Below are positions 14,938-21,855 of a stretch of DNA of 46,480 nt, in pieces. The stretch is taken from the NCBI GenBank assembly GCA_022791775.1, contig JAAVZT010000001.1, positions 1 through 46,480 of the forward strand. The letters run 5' to 3'. A program made the position numbers and the translations under genes. The notes under the pieces are model-generated. The model ran no database searches. It was not told the origin of the DNA and saw nothing but the letters and a program-made list of their open reading frames with translations. The stretch's first letter is position 1. Each line of letters begins with the position of its first letter. Source of the stretch: Bacilli bacterium. Its GTDB lineage: Bacteria; Bacillota_I; Bacilli_A; RF39; UBA660.

Positions 14938-15524
14938 GGCATAATTTTTAATTTGCGAGTTAAAATACTTTCAATTTCTGTACAGGTTTTTTCTAACGAA
15001 TCATCATTATGAATCATAAATGGTTGATATTTCTCTAATAACTCTTTTGAATAAGCTAAACTATCCATATATAATCTTCGTATCAATTCTGAATAATTTG
15101 GATTTGGTTCTTTTCTTTCTCGATCGATACATCTTATCATTCGAATATCATCAGGAACTTCAATATAAATTGGAATGAGACTTTCGGTTTTATAAACTTT
15201 CAAGAAATTTTGATACATTTCCCAAGTGCTTGGAATAATATAGTTGTTACAATTTAAATCAATGCTTTTTTTGCTTGTAGCATAGGACCATATTCCCGCT
15301 ACTGTTTTATAATCTCTTCGTTCTATTAATTCCTTTTTCCTCTCCATTTTATCTAAAATCTCAGGACAGACAAAATAATATTCCACTCCATTTTTTTCCG
15401 CAGTACGCATCGGTCTTGTAGTATGCAGCAAAATCGATTCCAAATCCCATTTCATTTTTATTTTAGTTATCAAAGATGATTTTCCCGATCCACTTGGTCC
15501 GATTAAAAAAATAATATAATGCAT
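14913..15524 (-). CDS. gmk: Guanylate kinase-like protein
   Basis: The family phosphorylates GMP to GDP. In this 203-residue protein the P-loop GPSGSGKSS (residues 9-17), TTRPMR (35-40) and GVEYYFV (46-52) fit guanylate kinase. Later parts diverge from typical Gmk. The usual V-x-G-x-x-Y-G-T segment reads VAGIWSYATS, and the usual LDID-like stretch is NYIIPSTWEM. It might be a diverged Gmk or a paralogue with a changed substrate; no other gmk is in the window. It is transcribed with the exonuclease III gene, starting just after its stop, and ends in a hairpin. Confidence 0.75.
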   Translation of the reverse strand: MHYIIFLIGPSGSGKSSLITKIKMKWDLESILLHTTRPMRTAEKNGVEYYFVCPEILDKMERKKELIERRDYKTVAGIWSYATSKKSIDLNCNNYIIPSTWEMYQNFLKVYKTESLIPIYIEVPDDIRMIRCIDRERKEPNPNYSELIRRLYMDSLAYSKELLEKYQPFMIHNDDSLEKTCTEIESILTRKLKIMPNKNSYEI

Positions 15525-15525
15525 T

Positions 15526-16284
15526 TTATTTCCCTATCTCCATTTCTAATCCAATTGGACAATGATCACTTCCCAAAATGGCATTATAAATATAGGCTTC
15601 TCTCATATTGGGTAGTAACTTTTTGGAAATTACAATATAATCGAGTCTCCATCCAATGTTACGTTCTCTAGCATTTCGAAAATAACTCCACCATGTATAT
15701 ATTACTTTATTGGGATTTTGATAACGATATGTATCAATAAAATCATGCTTTAAGAGATTTGAAAATTTCTCTCGTTCTTCGATAGTAAATCCAGCACTTC
15801 GTATATTTGCTTTCGGATTTTTGATGTCAATTTCCTGATGGCAGACATTTAAATCTCCACAAAACAAAACTGGCTTTTGTTGTTCTAATTTTAAAATATA
15901 GGCTAGAAAATCATCTTCCCATTTTAAACGATAATCTAATCTTAATAGTTCACGTTTGGCGTTTGGAACATATACATTAATTAAATAATAATTTGGAAAT
16001 TCTAAGGTGATCATTCTTCCTTCTTGATCATGTTCTATAATTCCCATCCCATATTTCACACTTAAGGGATGAATTTTCGTATATATAATGGTTCCTGCAT
16101 AACCTTTTTTTGTTGCTGAATTCACATATATTTCATATCCTTCGGGTTGAAAATTTAATTCTTCTTTTGTAATTTTTGACTCTTGTATGCAAAAGATATC
16201 AGCATTTATTTTATTAAAAAAAGCCATAAATCCTTTTTTTAAACATGCTCTTAAGCCTGCTACATTCCATGATACGATCTTCAT
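15526..16284 (-). CDS. xth: Exodeoxyribonuclease III (AP endonuclease)
   Basis: This is a complete 252-residue ExoIII/APE1-type nuclease that cuts DNA 5' of abasic sites in base-excision repair. It shows MKIVSWNVAGLRACL, the metal-binding FCIQESK (Glu), GRMITLEF, FCGDLNVCHQEIDI, WWSYFRNARERNIGWRLDYI and the terminal GSDHCPIGLEM with the catalytic Asp-His pair. AGGAGGG precedes the ATG. It lies between rny and the guanylate kinase-like gene on one strand, probably co-transcribed. Confidence 0.96.
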   Translation of the reverse strand: MKIVSWNVAGLRACLKKGFMAFFNKINADIFCIQESKITKEELNFQPEGYEIYVNSATKKGYAGTIIYTKIHPLSVKYGMGIIEHDQEGRMITLEFPNYYLINVYVPNAKRELLRLDYRLKWEDDFLAYILKLEQQKPVLFCGDLNVCHQEIDIKNPKANIRSAGFTIEEREKFSNLLKHDFIDTYRYQNPNKVIYTWWSYFRNARERNIGWRLDYIVISKKLLPNMREAYIYNAILGSDHCPIGLEMEIGK

Positions 16285-16310
16285 AAACCCTCCTATTCTA
16301 AAAAAAGCAA

Positions 16311-17867
16311 TTATTTTGCTTCTTCTTGTGCTCTTGATTCTCGAATTACAACGATCTTTATCGTTCCTGGATACTGCATTTCTCCTTCAATTCGTTCTTT
16401 TATTTGTCTTGCAATTTTGTAACTTGTGACATCGTCTACTTCTTCTGGTTTTACCATAATTCGAACTTCTCTTCCAGCTTGTACAGCAAAAGTTTTTTCG
16501 ACACCTTCAAATGAATTTCCAATTTCTTCTAATTGTTCTAATCGTTTAATGTAATTATCTAATGAATCATTTCTAGCTCCAGGACGTGCAGCAGATAGTG
16601 TATCAGCAACTTCTACTAAGGCAGCTATCACTGAATTTTTTTCATGATCTCCATGATGAGAAGCAATTGCATTGATTATAATATCGTCTTCATGAAATTT
16701 CTTTGCAATATCCATTCCGATTTCAACATGACTTCCTTCCATTTCAAAATCAATTGATTTTCCAATGTCATGGAGTAAGCCAGCCCGTTTGGCCAACAGA
16801 ATATTTTCTCCAATTTCGCTTGCCATCAATCCCGTTAAATGAGCAACTTCTTTGGAATGTTTTAAGGCATTTTGACCATAACTAGTCCGATAATTTAGTT
16901 TTCCAATTAAATTGATTAATTCTAAATCCATTTTGGTAATTCCTAAATCATAAATTGTTTCATTTCCCAATTCAATAATTTTAGTATTAATATCATTTGA
17001 TACTTTATCATAGACTTCTTCAATTCTTGATGGATGAATTCGCCCATCTTTCATTAATGTTTCGATTGTAATTTTAGCAATTTCTCTTCGTAATGGATCG
17101 AAACTTGAGATAACAATTGTTTCTGGTGTATCATCAATAATCAAATCTACTCCAGTTACAGCTTCAATTGTTCTTATATTTCTACCTTCTCGGCCAATTA
17201 ATCTTCCCTTCATATCATCACTTGGTAAACTAATGGTGCTTACAGTCTGATCACTTGCCACATCTTCTGAATATCGTTCCATACTTTCTACAATTAACTG
17301 TTTAGCTTTTTCTTTTGCAATCAATTTAGCTTCCCGTTCTTGTTCTTTACAGTAATCGGCAATTTCTTTTTCCATATCATTTTCAATGCGTTTCATAATC
17401 ATTTCACGTGCTTTTTCTTTTGAAAATTTCGATATAGTTTCTAACAAAGTCATTTCCTCTTTATACATTTCTTCTATTTTAACTTCTTTTTCTTGCAATT
17501 CTTTTTGCTTTGCTAATAAGTTGGAGTCTTTTTCATCTAATGTCATATCACGTTTTTGTAATATTTCGTCTCGTTTGTCTAAATTTACTTCTCGTTGCAA
17601 CAAACGATTTTCTATTTCTTTTTGTTCTTCTTTTTTTTGTTTTGTTTCTTTTTCTAACTCTTGTTTTAGTTTATAAGACTCTTCTTTTATCTCTAACAAG
17701 CGATCTCGTTTTAGTTTTTCTGCTTCTTGTTTCGCTTCTTCTAAAAATTTATCAGCTTTTTTTTCGGCACTAATACCTCGGAAATAATTAATAATAGAAA
17801 TTAGAATCATTCCGATAAAAATTCCAATCATTAGAGTTAAAATGATGGTTAATACGCCACTTTCCAT
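16311..17867 (-). CDS. rny: Ribonuclease Y
   Basis: RNase Y is the membrane-anchored endonuclease that starts decay of many mRNAs in Bacillus. The 518 residues show an N-terminal membrane helix (residues 5-27), a long coiled coil (about 40-190), a KH domain with GRLIGREGRNIRTIEAVTGVD, and an HD domain with LLHDIGKS and SHHGDHE. Length and order match the B. subtilis enzyme of 520 residues. AAGGAGGAA precedes the ATG. It follows recA, as in Bacillus. Confidence 0.97.
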   Translation of the reverse strand: MESGVLTIILTLMIGIFIGMILISIINYFRGISAEKKADKFLEEAKQEAEKLKRDRLLEIKEESYKLKQELEKETKQKKEEQKEIENRLLQREVNLDKRDEILQKRDMTLDEKDSNLLAKQKELQEKEVKIEEMYKEEMTLLETISKFSKEKAREMIMKRIENDMEKEIADYCKEQEREAKLIAKEKAKQLIVESMERYSEDVASDQTVSTISLPSDDMKGRLIGREGRNIRTIEAVTGVDLIIDDTPETIVISSFDPLRREIAKITIETLMKDGRIHPSRIEEVYDKVSNDINTKIIELGNETIYDLGITKMDLELINLIGKLNYRTSYGQNALKHSKEVAHLTGLMASEIGENILLAKRAGLLHDIGKSIDFEMEGSHVEIGMDIAKKFHEDDIIINAIASHHGDHEKNSVIAALVEVADTLSAARPGARNDSLDNYIKRLEQLEEIGNSFEGVEKTFAVQAGREVRIMVKPEEVDDVTSYKIARQIKERIEGEMQYPGTIKIVVIRESRAQEEAK

Positions 17868-17980
17868 TTTTTCCTCCTTATATTTTTATAGACAAAATAT
17901 GATCATCTATAAATTTATTATAAGTTTAAACTGGAATTTTTACAAGAAAAAGAAAATAGCTCGTTTCTTTCAAATTGCAT

Positions 17981-19027
17981 TTATTCCTTCCCTTTTTCTT
18001 TTTTTGATTCTTTTTCTTTGAAACTTTCGAATCCATAATGACTGCGAATTTTGTTTTCGATTTCTACTTTTAATTCAGGATTTTGTTTGAGCATAGTTTT
18101 CACATTTTCTTTTCCTTGTCCTATTTTTTCTCCTTGATAAGAATACCAAGCACCACTTTTTTCGACAATATTAATCTCACTTGCAATGTCAACAATTTCT
18201 CCTTCTCGGCTTACCCCTTCTCCATACATAATATCCACGCTTGCTGTTTTAAATGGTGGCGCAACTTTATTTTTTACAATTTTAATATTGGTACGATTTC
18301 CAATGATTCCATCTCCCTGTTTGATCTGCTCGCCTCTTCTTACATCCAAACGAATGGTTGCATAAAATTTCAAAGCTCTTCCACCTGGTGTGGTTTCAGG
18401 ATTTCCAAACATAACTCCCACTTTTTCTCGTAATTGGTTAATAAAAATCGCTGTAGTTTTTGTTTTATTGATTGTTCCAGATAGTTTTCGCAAAGCTTGA
18501 CTCATTAATCGAGCCTGAAGTCCTACATGACTATCTCCCATATCACCGTCAATTTCAGCTTGAGGAACTAAAGCTGCAACTGAATCAATTACGATAATGT
18601 TTACAGCTTCACTTCGTACTAATGCTTCACAGATTTCTAAAGCTTGCTCTCCAGTATCTGGTTGTGATAATAATAATTCATTAATATTTACCCCCAAATT
18701 TTTGGCATAAACAGGATCTAAGGCATGTTCTGCATCTATAAAAGCTGCTCTCCCACCTTTTTTTTGAACCTCTGCAATTGCATGGAGAGCAAAGGTTGTT
18801 TTTCCAGATGATTCTGGTCCATATATTTCAATAATTCGGCCTTTGGGATAACCACCTACACCAAGGGCAATATCTAATGTTAGAGAACCACTTGAAGTAA
18901 CTTCTACTTCCATATGTTCTTGGGCTCCTAACTTCATAATGGCCCCTTTTCCAAATTGCCGTTCAATGTCTGCCAATACTTGTTCTAAGGCTTTATCTTT
19001 ATCTTTTATATCTTTTGTTGTTTTCAT
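17981..19027 (-). CDS. recA: Recombinase RecA
   Basis: RecA forms filaments on single-stranded DNA, drives strand exchange and triggers SOS self-cleavage of LexA. It has the Walker A motif GPESSGKT (residues 70-77), [21 protein letters not shown] (Walker B), the L1/L2 loops ([37 protein letters not shown]) and a short basic C-terminus. I start at the ATG at 19027 ([10 protein letters not shown]), which directly follows GGAGGAGAA, giving 348 residues. An ATG seven codons earlier has no binding site. A clear promoter and a possible SOS box lie upstream. Confidence 0.98.
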   Translation of the reverse strand: MKTTKDIKDKDKALEQVLADIERQFGKGAIMKLGAQEHMEVEVTSSGSLTLDIALGVGGYPKGRIIEIYGPESSGKTTFALHAIAEVQKKGGRAAFIDAEHALDPVYAKNLGVNINELLLSQPDTGEQALEICEALVRSEAVNIIVIDSVAALVPQAEIDGDMGDSHVGLQARLMSQALRKLSGTINKTKTTAIFINQLREKVGVMFGNPETTPGGRALKFYATIRLDVRRGEQIKQGDGIIGNRTNIKIVKNKVAPPFKTASVDIMYGEGVSREGEIVDIASEINIVEKSGAWYSYQGEKIGQGKENVKTMLKQNPELKVEIENKIRSHYGFESFKEKESKKEKGKE

Positions 19028-19058
19028 TTTCTCCTCCAAAGTTTCCATTTACAAGTTC

Positions 19059-19087
19059 ATTTTATTATAGATTATCGGCTTTGTCAA
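19059..19087 (-). promoter_or_regulatory. recA promoter
   Basis: On the minus strand TTGACA is followed after 17 bases by TAAAAT, 32 bases before the recA ATG. The -35 is a perfect consensus. Confidence 0.7.
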
Positions 19088-19096
19088 TCTTTTTCT

Positions 19097-19110
19097 CAAA
19101 CATTCGTTTG
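19097..19110 (-). promoter_or_regulatory. Possible LexA (SOS) box upstream of recA
   Basis: CAAAC-gaat-GTTTG is a 5-4-5 palindrome with the spacing of the Firmicute SOS box CGAACnnnnGTTCG, differing at one symmetric position in each arm. It lies ten bases upstream of the recA -35. No lexA gene is in the window, so its use is unproven. Confidence 0.35.
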
Positions 19111-19123
19111 GTATCTATTTCCA

Positions 19124-19165
19124 AACAAAAAAGAGAAATTTGGGCTAGCAAAAATTCCTCTTTTA
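19124..19165 (-). terminator. Terminator between the PgsA-like gene and recA
   Basis: On the minus strand AAAAGAGGAATTT pairs with AAATTTCTCTTTT (one mismatch), followed by T-rich sequence. It isolates recA from the rodZ transcript. Confidence 0.65.
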
Positions 19166-19173
19166 GCGTTTTT

Positions 19174-19764
19174 TTAATTAAATAAAATATTTTTTGCTTT
19201 AAAATAATAGATCATACCATTTAACATACATAAGGCTGCCCCAATCATTACAAGAACATCAGCTAAATAAATATTCCAAAGTTCAAAAGGTAAATTATAG
19301 AACAAAAGTAAAATGATTCCTAATCCTAAAAAAACAGTTTCACAGTAACCTAATTTACTTTTTTCAATCATTTTTCCATTATGGACACTAATTTTTTTCA
19401 TAGTATCTACTAAAATAAGTTTCAATAAGCAAATGATAGGAATTATTACAGAAATAAAGCCATTAAATGCTAAAATAATTAAAAGGCCTGTTATTAAAAA
19501 TTGTTCACTCGCTTCTTCTAATGAAAAAATTAATTTTGCATTTTCTTTTTTGTTTGGATCTATATGAATTTCAAAAATTTTTAATAGAAAAAATAGCATG
19601 ACTAGAGTTCCAGCAATAAAGTATTTACTATCAATAATCATTTTTCCACCTGCAAGTAACGTCGGAAATTCTATTCCTAATTGATACCAGGGAATTAATA
19701 ATAATACAATGGTTGCTAGCATACATGCCATACGTAGAAAACAGATATTTTTTATACGTTTCAT
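19174..19764 (-). CDS. PgsA-like membrane protein lacking the catalytic motif
   Basis: A 196-residue polytopic membrane protein sits exactly where pgsA (CDP-diacylglycerol-glycerol-3-phosphate transferase) lies in Bacillus, between rodZ and recA. Its size and helix layout fit PgsA, and the C-terminal half keeps family-like stretches, for example a basic K-M-I-E-K-S-K-L-G-Y-C-E-T segment where PgsA has its G-K-x-K-T motif. The defining motif D-G-x2-A-R-x8-G-x3-D-x3-D is absent; the region around residues 60-85 has IFEIHIDPNKKENAK instead. So I expect no phosphotransferase activity. It may be a decayed or repurposed paralogue, with true PgsA elsewhere. Assignment rests mainly on position and shape. 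Confidence 0.5.
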   Translation of the reverse strand: MKRIKNICFLRMACMLATIVLLLIPWYQLGIEFPTLLAGGKMIIDSKYFIAGTLVMLFFLLKIFEIHIDPNKKENAKLIFSLEEASEQFLITGLLIILAFNGFISVIIPIICLLKLILVDTMKKISVHNGKMIEKSKLGYCETVFLGLGIILLLFYNLPFELWNIYLADVLVMIGAALCMLNGMIYYFKAKNILFN

Positions 19765-19771
19765 CTTACAC

Positions 19772-20248
19772 CTACTTCATATAACTGATTGCATTTGTTT
19801 CTCTTGTTTTAATCGTTATTTGACGAATACTCCAAATAAATACAATGAAAACTAATAAGATAATAATGGCATAAATTAAAAAATAATATGATTTAGGATA
19901 TTTCTTCATCGGTTTAGTATATGGTGAACTAACCTTTAGCTCATCTTTTTCGATTTTATTATTTTGTTTGCTTATTTCTTTTTCAATTTCTTTAATTGGT
20001 ATTTTTGAAGTATATTCAAATAAATATTCATTAAATTCGTCGACAATTGATTCATGATTTAAACCTAAATATTTGGCATAATTGCGAATTTGTTCTTTTA
20101 AAACATAAATGTCCTTAAAAGCACCGATATTTCCTTCTTCGATATTTTCAAGGACCACTTCTTTTATCTTTAAATCATTACTTGCTTCACTGATACTAAC
20201 CCCTTTGGTTTCTCTTTTTTCTTTTAAGAGGCCTCCCAGATTATTCAA
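19772..20248 (-). CDS. rodZ: RodZ-like cytoskeletal HTH membrane protein (short form)
   Basis: RodZ links MreB to the membrane during rod-shape growth. Residues 1-75 form the Xre-type helix-turn-helix (NNLGGLLKEKRETKGVSISE, then LKEQIRNYAKYLGLN), followed by a charged linker and one membrane helix (about 122-143). After it only about 15 residues remain, so the extracytoplasmic domain of full-length RodZ is missing. The start is TTG at 20248, placed nine bases after AAAGGAG. The next gene is in the pgsA position, matching the ymfM-pgsA-recA order. Confidence 0.8.
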   Translation of the reverse strand: MNNLGGLLKEKRETKGVSISEASNDLKIKEVVLENIEEGNIGAFKDIYVLKEQIRNYAKYLGLNHESIVDEFNEYLFEYTSKIPIKEIEKEISKQNNKIEKDELKVSSPYTKPMKKYPKSYYFLIYAIIILLVFIVFIWSIRQITIKTRETNAISYMK

Positions 20249-20280
20249 AGTAATTCACTCCTTTAAAAAAAATAATAACT

Positions 20281-20610
20281 CATAAGCCATGTTCTGTACG
20301 CAAATTTGCGCGACAAATATTTATCTACCTTGCGGTCCTTTCGTCCGTTTTGTTCCTTTCGAAAAGCTCCCCTACCAAAATTTGGGTTTCTCACTCGCGG
20401 GGTTTACCACGTTCCACTTCCCTCGTTTCCAAGTTCTTCGTCACTTTGGCACTTTTATATCTACTAAAACCTTCTTAGGTTCCTTCGAAGCCGTTAGTAT
20501 TTCTACTACCTAGGGTTATTTTTTCCCCTAGCGCGAACACTACAATCATCGCAGATTGTGTGAGCATGGACTTTCCTCTACAACTTTTGCTGCAGCATTT
20601 GTCCGGTTAT
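20281..20610 (-). ncRNA. rnpB: RNase P RNA, Bacillus type
   Basis: The minus strand carries the conserved core of the tRNA 5'-processing ribozyme: GTAGAGGAAAGTCCATGCTC near the 5' end, GAAACGAGGGAAGTGGAACG and AAACCCCGCGAGTGAG in the middle, and GTACAGAACATGGCTTAT at the 3' end. Length is about 330 nt, shorter than the 400 nt of B. subtilis. It follows gpsB directly, as in Bacillus, and ends in a T-rich stretch before rodZ. Ends are estimated to within a few bases. Confidence 0.95.
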
Positions 20611-20939
20611 TATTCATTTTTTCCAAAAACGATTTTCTCTAATTGACTAATTCTTCTCAATAAATCAATGTTATTTACTCCAGTATTTCCACTTGTGGAT
20701 TCTTGAGCATCTAGTGCATTTCTTAATTTACGAATTTCTGCTTTTAATTTCGTATTATTTTCCATTAGTTCATGTATTTCTTTTTCTTGACCCCTGATGA
20801 TAGTCATAAATTCTGTGTAATCACGAATTATGATATCGAGATAATTATCTACTTCTTGTGGACGATATCCTCTTGCGTCAACTTTAAATTCTTTTTCATA
20901 AATTTCACTTGGACTTAAGACAATTTTTTCTTCCACCAC
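20610..20939 (-). CDS. gpsB: Cell-division protein GpsB (DivIVA family)
   Basis: GpsB is a small coiled-coil protein that moves PBP1 between side wall and septum. The N-terminal DivIVA-type motif is clear (LSPSEIYEKEFKVDARGYRPQ, then EVDNYLDIIIRDY), followed by a coiled coil and a C-terminal LLRRISQLEKIVFG trimerisation helix. I start at GTG 20939 (V-V-E-E-K), which follows AAGGTG; a second GTG is next to it. A longer TTG reading upstream has no binding site and no family sequence. The class A PBP gene is the next but one on the opposite strand, a fitting partner. Confidence 0.9.
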   Translation of the reverse strand: MVEEKIVLSPSEIYEKEFKVDARGYRPQEVDNYLDIIIRDYTEFMTIIRGQEKEIHELMENNTKLKAEIRKLRNALDAQESTSGNTGVNNIDLLRRISQLEKIVFGKNE

Positions 20940-21025
20940 GCTATCACCTTCTTGGGATTCATTATATCGAAATCCATAGCGTTCGTCAAGTATCGACACC
21001 AGGGCCAAAATTTGGATATTTTATG

Positions 21026-21154
21026 TTATTCTTGGTTTTCTTTTTGTTCTTTTGTTAACGATTCTAATACTTTTTGATAGGTCAATAATCTACTTCCTCT
21101 TTTTATTTCGCTAATCATTTCATCTAGTACTTTTTCCACGTTTAGTTCTTTCAT
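21026..21154 (-). CDS. Small hypothetical protein, 42 aa
   Basis: Starting at the ATG at 21154, seven bases after GAGGAAG, a 42-residue charged protein is encoded: MKELNVEKVLDEMISEI then a basic stretch. It looks like two amphipathic helices with no cysteine or membrane segment. A longer in-frame reading extends upstream, but that part overlaps the recU promoter region and has no binding site. It lies just upstream of gpsB on the same strand and may be co-transcribed. I do not recognise a family. Confidence 0.45.
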   Translation of the reverse strand: MKELNVEKVLDEMISEIKRGSRLLTYQKVLESLTKEQKENQE

Positions 21155-21244
21155 GGCTTCCTCTTTTTTCTTTCTGATTCTTATTTTATCGAAATTACCT
21201 CGAAACACCATCCTTTCGACAGAAGTTGTCAAAATATTTCTAAG

Positions 21245-21273
21245 TAGAATTTTTTGCTCTCTTATAGTATAAT
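21245..21273 (+). promoter_or_regulatory. Candidate promoter of recU-ponA
   Basis: TATAAT at 21268-21273 lies 19 bases before the recU GTG. The -35 position reads TAGAAT, a weak match at 17 bases. Confidence 0.4.
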
Positions 21274-21291
21274 GTTTTATGGTGGTATGGT

Positions 21292-21855
21292 GTGCATTAT
21301 CCAAATAATATTTTAAAACAACCATTAAAGTCTATATCATATGGCAATCGAGGAATGGATTTAGAAAATCTATTAAATCTCTCTAATTTGTATTATGAGG
21401 AACAAAATCGAGCGTTTATTTTCAAAAAGCCAACTCCAATCGGAGTAGTTGATGTCCATTATAGTCCGAAAGGGAAAATAATTGATAAAGCTTATTTTAA
21501 AGCTCCTTCAACTTTAGATTATAATGGTTTATATCGAGGAAGATATGTAGAATTTGAGGCCAAAGAAACAAAACAAAAAACGTCTTTTCCTCTTTCTAAC
21601 ATCCATCCCCACCAAATTAAACATATGAAAAGAATATTAGAACATGCTGGCATTGTCTTTTTAGTTGTTTTAATAAATCAACAAGTATTTTTATTAGATG
21701 GACAAGATTTTTTAGATTATATTTATCAAAATGAACGAAAAAGTATTCCCTATTCTTATTTTTTAGAAAAAGGACACATTATAAAAGAAAAAATTGATCC
21801 CCCACTTGATTATTTGGCATTAGTGGATCAATTATATTTTGGAGGAACTATATGA
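21292..21855 (+). CDS. recU: Holliday junction resolvase RecU
   Basis: RecU cuts Holliday junctions in Firmicutes. The 187-residue protein follows the family closely: N-terminal YGNRGMDLENLLNLSN, FKKPTPIGVVDVHY, AYFKAPSTLDYNGLYRGRYVEFEAKET (split over residues 65-93; the acidic residues and E-x-K form the nuclease core), and PLSNIHPHQIKHM. The start is taken as GTG at 21292; no strong binding site is visible, so an internal start is possible, but the family motif begins only 17 codons in. Its stop overlaps the ATG of the PBP gene (ATGA), the conserved recU-ponA coupling. Confidence 0.95.
   Translation: MHYPNNILKQPLKSISYGNRGMDLENLLNLSNLYYEEQNRAFIFKKPTPIGVVDVHYSPKGKIIDKAYFKAPSTLDYNGLYRGRYVEFEAKETKQKTSFPLSNIHPHQIKHMKRILEHAGIVFLVVLINQQVFLLDGQDFLDYIYQNERKSIPYSYFLEKGHIIKEKIDPPLDYLALVDQLYFGGTI

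Noticed and set aside
14913-15524. Adenylate-kinase-like or shikimate-kinase-like assignment of the P-loop gene
   Set aside because: TTRPMR followed by GVEYYFV fits guanylate kinase better, though the later part diverges.
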